Origin: Methanosarcinaceae archaeon
GTDB taxonomy: Archaea > Halobacteriota > Methanosarcinia > Methanosarcinales > Methanosarcinaceae
Assembly: GCA_030609665.1 (NCBI GenBank)
Contig: JAUWBW010000137.1
Coordinates: forward strand, 1-5,397
DNA length: 5,397 nucleotides
Direction: 5' to 3'
Part shown: piece by piece, positions 1 through 4,993 of the stretch
Layout of the letters: every line of letters starts with the position of its first letter
How positions within the stretch are numbered: the first letter of the stretch is position 1
Position numbers and translations under genes: made by a program
The notes under the pieces: generated by a model
What the model saw: the letters and a program-made list of their open reading frames with translations, nothing else
Told to the model about the DNA's origin: nothing
Database searches by the model: none

Positions 1-427
1 CAAGATAATCCAATTTACCCCATGATACTTCTTCTAAGAACTGTTTGATCGCACCCATCTTTGCAGGTCCCCGCCAGATGACAGGGGAATCATTGTCCTC
101 AAGGAAGAATCCGATGGACATGATCTTAAGATTCGAAGAAATGGGTACAGGAATTATTCCGGATTCATCAACATTCGGCTTTTCGTTTTCGACCCCGAAT
201 AACTTCGGAATGGTCGGTCCATGGATATCACAATCAAGCAACCCTACTTCCAATCCACGTTCAGCCAATGAGACTGCAAGGTTGGCAGCAACAGTACTTT
301 TCCCGACACCGCCTTTGCCGCTCATGACCATGATCGTATGCTTGACGCCCCGCAGATTCGTAACGATCTTTGGTTCTTCTGGTTCTGCAGTCAATAAATT
401 ATCTGCTGTTATAGGTTCATCTGTCAT
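1..427 (-). CDS. Mrp/NBP35-family P-loop ATPase (Fe-S cluster carrier type), 3' end cut by window edge
   Basis: The 142 N-terminal residues are visible, and the frame runs open off the left edge. Seen: a variable leader of about 28 residues, then a deviant Walker A motif SGKGGVGKS (residues 36-44) with its signature lysine. This is followed by LLDCDIHGPTIPKLFG (63-78), the 'DCDxxGPS/T' segment typical of Mrp/ApbC/NBP35 proteins, and by VIWRGPAKMGAIKQFL (116-131), also typical of the family. Known of the family: cytosolic dimeric ATPases that bind a labile [4Fe-4S] cluster and pass it to target enzymes. The CxxC cluster-binding motif would lie in the missing C-terminal part, so it cannot be checked. 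Start chosen at 427: GAGG lies seven nt upstream, and the preceding zinc-ribbon gene stops 9 bp before the ATG, so the genes are probably co-transcribed and translationally linked. Likely role here, by inference: maturation of Fe-S enzymes such as the divergently encoded reductase. Confidence 0.93.
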   Translation of the reverse strand, partial: MTDEPITADNLLTAEPEEPKIVTNLRGVKHTIMVMSGKGGVGKSTVAANLAVSLAERGLEVGLLDCDIHGPTIPKLFGVENEKPNVDESGIIPVPISSNLKIMSIGFFLEDNDSPVIWRGPAKMGAIKQFLEEVSWGKLDYL

Positions 428-436
428 ATTATTTCC

Positions 437-649
437 TCATTTTCTTTGTGTTCCACGAAAGCACAATTTCATTCCACGTCGGGCACTGTTTGCACCACTA
501 TTGGCTCCTCTGCCCCCTTTATCAGCAGAGTGCCTGTGAATATTGGTACTATCGCATTTTGGATATTGGTGGGGTTTGCCTGTACCGTATGGTACTTCCC
601 ACTCGTGTTTACAATCGTAACATTCAAATTTCCTTTGAGCTTCTGACAT
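437..649 (-). CDS. Small zinc-ribbon protein (70 aa) with one missing cysteine
   Basis: Seen: an N-terminal half resembling a single zinc ribbon, with CYDC (C10, C13), then HEWEVPYGTGKPHQ (15-28), then YPKCDSTNIHR (29-39). The expected second knuckle is CPxC, but here the first cysteine is Tyr29 (codon TAT), so only three ribbon cysteines remain (C10, C13, C32). The C-terminal 30 residues are Gly/Asn/Arg-rich and look disordered. My recollection is that small ribbon proteins of this type occur beside Mrp ATPases and DUF134 genes in methanogens, but no function is established that I know of. The start at 649 has a strong GGGGG ribosome binding site (655-659 on the plus strand) five nt upstream and is the only Met before residue 60. 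The gene begins inside the last 26 nt of the DUF134 gene in another frame and stops 9 bp before the Mrp start, so a three-gene operon is likely. It could be a metal or cluster accessory factor (inference). Confidence 0.8.
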   Translation of the reverse strand: MSEAQRKFECYDCKHEWEVPYGTGKPHQYPKCDSTNIHRHSADKGGRGANSGANSARRGMKLCFRGTQRK

Positions 650-953
650 AATTGCCCCCTTTTATTTCAATGGCTTTTCCTGTTGCCAGTGCTAAAGCCA
701 CTTTTGCTCTTGCATTTTGAATATCTTTCCAAAATGCCCGCCTTGAAATTCCCATTATTTGAGCAGCTTCCTCTTGCTGCAGCCCTTCCATATCCACGAG
801 TCTCAAAGCTTCAAATTCTTCTATCACAAGTGATATCACTTCGAGTTCTGACATCGGAACTCCCCTTGGTTTAAAGTAAGTAACTTCAGGTGCGTTTTCG
901 ATGCGTCTTGGACATTTGGGTCTACCAGGGATTTTCATGACATTCGTACTCAT
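624..953 (-). CDS. DUF134 / UPF0251 family DNA-binding regulator
   Basis: 109 aa. Seen: the UPF0251 pattern in order, with GRPKCPRRI (10-18), FKPRGVP (27-33), EEFEALRLVDMEGL (45-58), a helix-turn-helix of sigma-70 region-4 type QQEEAAQIMGISRRAFWKDI (59-78), then ARAKVALALATGKAIEIKGG (81-100). Known of the family: predicted DNA-binding proteins, mostly uncharacterised, often encoded beside NifX-type and Mrp genes. The frame stays open upstream to about 1211, but that part shows no family similarity and crosses the promoter and divergent gene, so I reject it. Two starts are possible: ATG at 953 or ATG at 938 (residue 6, MKIPGRPK). Neither has a clear Shine-Dalgarno site. The TATA element at 963-972 would place transcription start near 942, which favours a nearly leaderless start at 938. 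Because the gene faces a 22-bp inverted repeat, I infer autoregulation and control of the divergent plus-strand genes. It is the first gene of the minus-strand operon. Confidence 0.92.
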   Translation of the reverse strand: MSTNVMKIPGRPKCPRRIENAPEVTYFKPRGVPMSELEVISLVIEEFEALRLVDMEGLQQEEAAQIMGISRRAFWKDIQNARAKVALALATGKAIEIKGGNYVRSSKEI

Positions 954-1018
954 ATGAGAGGAAATATATAAATGTATCCTACAATCGTGGAAAATGTTTA
1001 TATATTTCCTCTCATATG
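951..1018. promoter_or_regulatory. Divergent promoter within a perfect 22-bp inverted repeat (candidate operator)
   Basis: Bases 951-972 and 997-1018 are exact reverse complements (22 of 22), separated by 24 bp. Each arm reads CATATGAGAGG followed by AAATATATAAA, or the complement. The inner halves are TATA-like: TTTATATATT at 997-1006 serves the plus strand (expected transcription start near 1027) and the mirror copy at 963-972 serves the minus strand (expected start near 942). The outer halves hold CATATG. CTCATATGAG at 949-958 is itself a 10-bp palindrome, and the right-hand equivalent CTCATATGTG is imperfect. A factor bound here could control both directions at once. The adjacent DUF134 regulator is the obvious candidate, but that is inference. 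Confidence 0.72.
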
Positions 1019-1058
1019 TGTGTAATGCAGGGTTTATACAAAACCAAAACCGAACGAT

Positions 1059-1063
1059 AGGAG
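1059..1063 (+). promoter_or_regulatory. Shine-Dalgarno site of the 28-codon ORF
   Basis: AGGAG lies 10 nt before the ATG at 1074. An in-frame ATG at 1065 is only one base away and is too close to use. The context GATAGGAGA is the same as that in front of the large reductase gene (1665-1674), which supports real translation of the small ORF. Confidence 0.6.
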
Positions 1064-1073
1064 AATGAACAAA

Positions 1074-1160
1074 ATGGCAAAAGTGCAGTGCGATAAAGAT
1101 GAGCAATTGAAAGTTATAAATCAAACACACACGAAATATTCGTGGGGGCAATTTAGATGA
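1074..1160 (+). CDS. Hypothetical 28-residue small protein / leader ORF
   Basis: Not recognised. It reads MAKVQCDKDEQLKVINQTHT at the N-terminus and ends KYSWGQFR. It is hydrophilic, with one cysteine (C6) and no membrane segment or known motif. It is listed for three reasons. It is the first ORF after the plus-strand TATA element. It has a strong AGGAG site at good spacing. Its TGA stop overlaps the ATG of the NifX-family gene in an ATGA junction, the classic arrangement for translational coupling. It could be a small functional protein or a leader whose translation controls the next gene. A hairpin at 1130-1144 sits over its last codons. Comparison with related genomes would decide whether the peptide sequence is conserved. 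Confidence 0.45.
   Translation: MAKVQCDKDEQLKVINQTHTKYSWGQFR
1130..1148 (+). promoter_or_regulatory. Short hairpin abutting the NifX-gene ribosome binding site
   Basis: CACGAA (1130-1135) and TTCGTG (1139-1144) form a 6-bp stem with an ATA loop. The last stem base is the first G of the GGGGG run (1144-1148) that serves as ribosome binding site for the ATG at 1157. Ribosomes finishing the small ORF would melt this stem, which fits coupling. The stem is short, so a regulatory role is uncertain. Confidence 0.35.
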
Positions 1161-1600
1161 AAATGTGTATAACTGCTGCGGGCGGGAGTTTAGAATCCAC
1201 TGTGGATCCACGTTTTGGCAGATGTCAATATTTTATTATAGTTGATTCCGATACAATGGAATTCGAAGCAACTGAGAATCCAAGTATATCAGCAACAGGC
1301 GGTGCAGGAATCCAGGCAGCACAGTCAATAGCAAACAAAGGCATTGAAGTACTGATAACAGGGAGTATTGGTCCCAATGCATTTCCGATTTTGGATGCGT
1401 CCGGCATCAAAGTTGTATCAGTAGCCGGAGGGTCGGTTGCAGATGCAATTGAACAGTACAAAAACGGTAAACCGCAAGTTCTAACCGCTCCGACCGCACT
1501 TGCTCATGCAGGAATGGGTGGAGGTCAAGGTGCCGGCAGGGGCGCTGGTGGTGGAGGTATGGGACGTGGTGGCGGTCAGGGAATGGGCAGGCGCCAATGA
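1157..1600 (+). CDS. NifX/NafY-family protein (dinitrogenase iron-molybdenum cofactor biosynthesis domain), Gly-rich tail
   Basis: 147 aa. Seen: MCITAAGGSLESTVDPRFGR (3-22), matching the family opening with the 'hFGRc' element (FGRC, 20-23), then ENPSISATGGAGIQAAQSIA (40-59), then VLITGSIGPNAFPILDASGI (65-84), the conserved 'GxiGpnAf..L...GI' block. The domain ends near residue 105. The remainder, about 119-147, is a low-complexity Gly/Met/Arg/Gln tail. Known of the family: small proteins related to NifX, NifY and the NifB C-terminus that bind metal clusters or act as cluster chaperones. Many archaeal members occur without nitrogenase, and no nitrogenase gene is in this window. C4, C23 and H117 are possible ligands. 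The start overlaps the stop of the small upstream ORF, and the fsr-type gene follows after 82 bp. By inference it is a metal-cluster carrier or sensor working with the reductase. Confidence 0.9.
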   Translation: MKMCITAAGGSLESTVDPRFGRCQYFIIVDSDTMEFEATENPSISATGGAGIQAAQSIANKGIEVLITGSIGPNAFPILDASGIKVVSVAGGSVADAIEQYKNGKPQVLTAPTALAHAGMGGGQGAGRGAGGGGMGRGGGQGMGRRQ

Positions 1601-1614
1601 TCATTCGATATTAA

Positions 1615-1654
1615 TAGATTTTATTAGGTTTCATTAGATTTTATTAGTTTTCAT
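1615..1654 (+). repeat. Four tandem 10-bp repeats (consensus TAGNTTTYAT)
   Basis: Two back-to-back 20-bp units (1615-1634 and 1635-1654) differ at one base. Each splits into two decamers, giving four uninterrupted copies of TAGNTTTYAT in exact 10-bp phase. They fill the gap between the NifX-family gene and the reductase gene, ending 14 bp before the reductase ribosome binding site. One helical turn per copy suggests a protein-binding array on one face of the DNA or a weak U-rich termination or processing zone in RNA. No T run longer than four is present. Confidence 0.85.
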
Positions 1655-1668
1655 TTAATAATAATGAT

Positions 1669-1673
1669 AGGAG
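1669..1673 (+). promoter_or_regulatory. Shine-Dalgarno site of the reductase gene
   Basis: AGGAG ends nine nt before the ATG at 1683 and fixes the start of the reductase. The sequence around it (GATAGGAGA, then an A-rich spacer) closely resembles the leader of the small ORF at 1074. Confidence 0.75.
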
Positions 1674-1682
1674 ACAAAACAA

Positions 1683-3602
1683 ATGTCAGACGAATACAAA
1701 TGGTTTTTAAAAGACACTATAGTAGATACCGGTATGTGTACATATTGTGGTGCATGCGCCGCAGTGTGTCCATATGACATAATTGAATTCGATGAGAATG
1801 GTCCTAAGTTGAAAGAGGAATGCTACCGAAATGGAGAAGGTGCATGTAAGGATGTGTGCCAGCGAGTCATTACCGATGCCTCACGCCTATCCATGAATGT
1901 ATTCAATTTCCAGGCAAAGCCCCCAACAACAATTGGGCAATATGAAAAAATTGTTGCTGCAAGAGCAACAGATTCCGCAATCCTTGAAAAAGGTCAGGAC
2001 GGCGGTGCTGTGACAGCACTTTTGACATACTGCTTTGACAACGGATTGATCGATGGTGCAGTTACCACTGCAGGGATCGCAAAACCAAGTTCACACATTA
2101 TAACAAGCAAGGAAGAACTTTTGGATGCAGCAGGTGCAAAATATTCCACAGTTCCTGTAATGGCTGCACTTCGGGAAACAACAGACACTCTCAAAAACGT
2201 TGCAGTGGTAGGACTTCCATGCCACACCTACGGAACCAGAAGAACCCAGTTCTTTGGCGGTTTGAACGTTCATCCAATTGAAGTCGGGAAAGACGGAGAA
2301 AAGGCAAAGATACCAAACATCGCATACACCATTGGTTTGTTCTGCATGGAGAACTTCAATAATGAGAAACTGTCTGCATACTTCAAAGATGCCGGTATTG
2401 ACCTGGACAAAATCAAGAGACTGGAAATACACCTTGATGAGATGATCGTATTTACAGATGAAGGTGACACGGAATTTTCTCTTAAAGATCTCGCAGGATG
2501 TGTATCAGATGGATGTCGCATATGCAGGGATGCAGTCGCCAAGGTTGCTGATATCTCAGCAGGATATATGGGATCTTCTAAAGGCTGGACAACATTGATG
2601 GCACGAAATGCCAAAGGTGTGGAACTGCTTAATGCAGCCGCAGAGGCAGGTTATATTGAAACCTCTGAAGAAGTAGATGTTTCTTTAATAGAAGAGTTTG
2701 CAGATCTTAAGATGCGCAGGTTCAAAGCGGAACTTAAGAGACGGCTTGAAGATGGAAGACCTGTCAAAGGTTACTGGGTACGTGATTACCCAGGTGTAAG
2801 GTTGGAAGTCACAGGTAACAATTTTGTGAAGATCAAAACCCCATCCGGTCTTGTAGACAACGGTTATCTTGCAAAGGTTGCAGAACTGTCAAATAAGTAC
2901 GGCGATGGTAAACTTGAACTCACAAACCGTAAGAGCATTGAAATCCAGGGTGTCAAAAACGAAGATATTGATGACATAATGGCAGATGTATATGGAAATG
3001 GACTTATGACGATCGGCATGGGTTTTGTTGCCGCCTGTCCAGGTAATGCATATTGTCCTGAAGGACTTGTTGAGACTAAGAGTTTTGCAAATGAACTTAC
3101 CCCAATGTTTGCACAAAAACTTACTCCACACAAAATGAAGATCGCAATTGCAGGCTGTGCCAATAATTGTGTAAGGACTCACCGTCATGATATTGGCATT
3201 TTGGGACAAATGAAACCAAAGATCGATAACGAGAAATGTACGGGATGTGGAAGATGTATTGAATTGCGCAAGTTCAATGCGCTCTCGATCTCTGGCGGAA
3301 AGGCTGTGATTGACCGTGACCTGTGCGGAAATTGCGGATGGTGTGTGCGTGGATGTCCACATGAAGCTGCATTGGAAGACAAGGTCGGTTATTCAGTCTG
3401 GATTGGTGCAAATGATGCCCGCAGACCAACTGATGGTGTTCTGCTGAAGGAATTCTGTACAAAGGAAGAGATTCCTGCGCTGATCGACAAGATCGCCGCT
3501 ACGTTTGTCAAATACAGGACAAAACCAGGAAAGGAGAGACTTGGAAATATCATTGAACTGGTAGGGGAAGGACAGTTTGTCAGTGAAGTTCTCGGCGATT
3601 GA
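1683..3602 (+). CDS. fsr: F420H2-dependent siroheme reductase, Fsr family (FrhB-type F420 module fused to sulfite/nitrite reductase)
   Basis: 639 aa, close to the roughly 620 aa of characterised Fsr. Order of domains: (1) N-terminal ferredoxin with CTYCGACAAVCP (C19, C22, C25, C29) and further cysteines C47, C55, C59; (2) FrhB/FpoF-type F420-oxidising module with GQDGGAVTALLTY (104-116), GLPCHTYGTRR (177-187), GLFCMENF (218-225) and C273, C278, C281; (3) sulfite-reductase module with KIKTPSG (383-389), TNRKSIEIQGV (414-424), the siroheme-[4Fe-4S] ligand set C452-x5-C458 and C492-x3-C496, and KMK (484-486); (4) inserted ferredoxin at 519-558. Known: Fsr oxidises F420H2 in the cytoplasm and reduces sulfite to sulfide. 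A group II relative from ANME-2c is reported, as I recall, to reduce nitrite instead. Odd: the fourth cysteine of the first inserted ferredoxin motif is Arg529, and lysines 383 and 385 replace arginines found in E. coli-type enzymes. Substrate is therefore unsettled, although family membership is secure. No predicted signal peptide or membrane segment. Confidence 0.93.
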   Translation: MSDEYKWFLKDTIVDTGMCTYCGACAAVCPYDIIEFDENGPKLKEECYRNGEGACKDVCQRVITDASRLSMNVFNFQAKPPTTIGQYEKIVAARATDSAILEKGQDGGAVTALLTYCFDNGLIDGAVTTAGIAKPSSHIITSKEELLDAAGAKYSTVPVMAALRETTDTLKNVAVVGLPCHTYGTRRTQFFGGLNVHPIEVGKDGEKAKIPNIAYTIGLFCMENFNNEKLSAYFKDAGIDLDKIKRLEIHLDEMIVFTDEGDTEFSLKDLAGCVSDGCRICRDAVAKVADISAGYMGSSKGWTTLMARNAKGVELLNAAAEAGYIETSEEVDVSLIEEFADLKMRRFKAELKRRLEDGRPVKGYWVRDYPGVRLEVTGNNFVKIKTPSGLVDNGYLAKVAELSNKYGDGKLELTNRKSIEIQGVKNEDIDDIMADVYGNGLMTIGMGFVAACPGNAYCPEGLVETKSFANELTPMFAQKLTPHKMKIAIAGCANNCVRTHRHDIGILGQMKPKIDNEKCTGCGRCIELRKFNALSISGGKAVIDRDLCGNCGWCVRGCPHEAALEDKVGYSVWIGANDARRPTDGVLLKEFCTKEEIPALIDKIAATFVKYRTKPGKERLGNIIELVGEGQFVSEVLGD

Positions 3603-3618
3603 ACTTCTCCTTTATCTG

Positions 3619-3642
3619 GGAGGTCTTCCTCCTCTCTTTTTT
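3619..3642 (+). terminator. Hairpin plus T-tract after the reductase gene
   Basis: GGAGG (3619-3623), loop TCTT, then CCTCC (3628-3632), followed by TCTC and six Ts (3637-3642). It begins 16 bp after the reductase stop. Oligo-T tracts terminate archaeal transcription, with or without a stem. The next gene starts only 14 bp later and has no room for its own promoter, so partial termination that lowers CDF expression relative to the reductase is more likely than a full stop. Confidence 0.55.
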
Positions 3643-3656
3643 AAAGACGTGAAAGA

Positions 3657-4919
3657 ATGACTGTGCAGGAGAACTTACAGATTGGTGCCAATGCATCAAA
3701 GAATTCCACTCTTGCACTTGTCTTTCTTGCAATTTTAAAAGGCATTGTTGGATTTTATTCAGGCAGCATTGCTTTAATCGCCGATGCAGTTCACACATCT
3801 CTTGATATTTTCACATCCCTTGCGGTGTGGGTGGGATTAAAACTCAGCCTTAGAGGCACCGTGGAAAAGTTCCCGTACGGTTACTACAAAGCAGAGAACC
3901 TGATCGCTCTTTTCGTTTCTGTTGTGATCCTCCTGTCCGGTGTCGAACTTATCCGCGAGGCAATATCGAGTATCAAATATCCCACAGTGATTGAATATCA
4001 GGGACTCGCACTTGGTACGGCAGTATTTTCAGCTATTACGATCTATGCCCTGTTTCGATACAAGTTAAAGGTGGGCAGGCAGATTGATTCGCAGGCTCTG
4101 GTGGCGGATGCAATGCATTCATACACAGATGTTTTCAGTTCCCTTGTTGTTGTAGTTGCGGTTGCAGGTTCAATGTTGGACATGCTGTGGCTTGATAGTG
4201 TGGGTGTGCTGGTCATATCTCTTATGATATTCCGGCTTGGGTTTGGGATTGCAAAAACTGCGGCATTGACACTGATGGATGCATGGCTTGACGAGGATTC
4301 GATCGCTGGGATACGGCAGGCTGTGGGCGGTATCAATGGCGTGAATATAGTGGAGGACATAAGGCTCCGCAGATCAGGTCTGGTTGTGTTTGGTGAAATT
4401 TCAGTCGAAATAGAGGGTGAAGCCGATCTTAAAAGAGTGGAGATGCTTTCCGAGGAGATCAAAGGTGTGGTGAAGAAAGAAATTGGGAATCTGGAGCATC
4501 TTGCTGTCAATGCAAAGCCAGGGAAGATGGCAGTTGTGAAAGTCGCTATTCCGGTTGCGAGTATAGGAGGAGGTGGAGCTGAGGCAGAGGATGACCTGCG
4601 GTCAAAACTCTCGCACCATCTTGGTAAGGCTCCATATTACATCTTCATTGAACTGGAAGATGATACGGTGAAAAACTGGGAAATTTTGGAGAATCCTGCC
4701 GCAGATCTGGAGAGGAAAAAGGGTGTTAAGACTGCGGAATTCCTGAAAGAACATGGAGTCAATGTGGTGGTTGTACGCGACATTGGAGAGGGACCATTCC
4801 ATTCGCTTCATGATGATTTTGTGAAGATACTGCAGATACCGGATGGTGTGGATGATGTTGAAGGGGTTGTGGGACAAATCGCGAATCTGAATGTGATCAC
4901 ATCACCTACGGAATCGTGA
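3657..4919 (+). CDS. Cation diffusion facilitator transporter fused to a C-terminal NifX/NafY-like domain
   Basis: 420 aa. Residues about 15-210 form the six-helix CDF transporter with metal-site motifs HxxxD in TM2 (H46, D50) and HxxxD in TM5 (H154, D158), a pairing usual in zinc-type exporters. FPYGYYKAENL (72-82) is the typical post-TM2 loop. Residues about 212-288 fit the cytoplasmic CDF dimerisation domain. After a Gly-rich linker (303-308), residues about 311-395 resemble a NifX/NafY domain: DDLRSKLSHHLGKAPYYIFI (312-331), ENPA (345-348) and HGVNVVVVRDIGEGPFHSL (366-384), parallel to the stand-alone NifX-family protein upstream. Known: CDF proteins export divalent metals by proton exchange. 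The fused domain may sense or bind metal or clusters on the cytoplasmic side (inference). The start at 3657 has only a weak GTGA site (3649-3652) and lies 54 bp after the reductase stop, suggesting read-through transcription from the reductase operon. Zinc versus iron or other metal cannot be settled from sequence. Confidence 0.88.
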   Translation: MTVQENLQIGANASKNSTLALVFLAILKGIVGFYSGSIALIADAVHTSLDIFTSLAVWVGLKLSLRGTVEKFPYGYYKAENLIALFVSVVILLSGVELIREAISSIKYPTVIEYQGLALGTAVFSAITIYALFRYKLKVGRQIDSQALVADAMHSYTDVFSSLVVVVAVAGSMLDMLWLDSVGVLVISLMIFRLGFGIAKTAALTLMDAWLDEDSIAGIRQAVGGINGVNIVEDIRLRRSGLVVFGEISVEIEGEADLKRVEMLSEEIKGVVKKEIGNLEHLAVNAKPGKMAVVKVAIPVASIGGGGAEAEDDLRSKLSHHLGKAPYYIFIELEDDTVKNWEILENPAADLERKKGVKTAEFLKEHGVNVVVVRDIGEGPFHSLHDDFVKILQIPDGVDDVEGVVGQIANLNVITSPTES

Positions 4920-4921
4920 AA

Positions 4922-4941
4922 ATCCTCGCTAAAGCTCGGAT
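4922..4941 (+). terminator. Weak imperfect hairpin after the CDF gene
   Basis: ATCC and GCT (4922-4930) can pair with AGC and GGAT (4933-4941), with a TC/TC internal mismatch and an AA loop. It starts three bases after the CDF stop codon but is followed only by ATTATTTCG, not by a proper T run. It is included as a possible terminator because a new promoter follows at once. Confidence 0.25.
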
Positions 4942-4950
4942 TATTTCGCA

Positions 4951-4972
4951 CTATATATTTATAAAATATATA
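4951..4972 (+). promoter_or_regulatory. TATA-type promoter of the MinD-family gene
   Basis: A solid A/T block containing CTATATATTTATAAAAT, in the 74-bp gap before the ATG at 4994. A TATA box centred near 4955 would start transcription around 4980 and still include the AAGGGA ribosome binding site at 4984-4989. This suggests the last gene is transcribed on its own rather than only from the CDF gene. Confidence 0.5.
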
Positions 4973-4993
4973 CTAAAACAAAAAAGGGATATT

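Noticed and set aside
45..539. 164-codon plus-strand open frame over the left end
   Set aside because: It is antisense to the clearly recognisable Mrp ATPase and zinc-ribbon genes and has no recognisable domain.
951..1018. Terminal inverted repeats of a small mobile element
   Set aside because: The arms enclose only 24 bp, no target duplication is visible, and the arms contain promoter elements between divergent genes.
1033..1040. Second plus-strand TATA box (TTTATACA)
   Set aside because: It would start transcription at about 1062, on top of the AGGAG site, and is a poorer match than 997-1006.
954..1211. N-terminal extension of the DUF134 reading frame up to 1211 on the minus strand
   Set aside because: The added residues are not family-like, and they cross the promoter palindrome, the small ORF and the start of the divergent NifX-family gene.
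1157..1600. Evidence of nitrogenase or a nif operon
   Set aside because: NifX-type proteins are widespread in archaea without nitrogenase, and no nifH, D, K, E, N or B gene is present in this window.
1615..1654. CRISPR-like repeats
   Set aside because: The units are 10 bp, contiguous and without spacers, so they are simple tandem repeats.
3267..3269. Frameshift or pseudogene in the reductase
   Set aside because: The frame is intact for 639 codons and all downstream motifs are preserved; the Arg529 change is a single substitution.
4043..4510. 155-codon minus-strand open frame inside the CDF gene
   Set aside because: It is Ser/Thr/Pro-rich composition typical of antisense translation, and the sense strand encodes an intact transporter.
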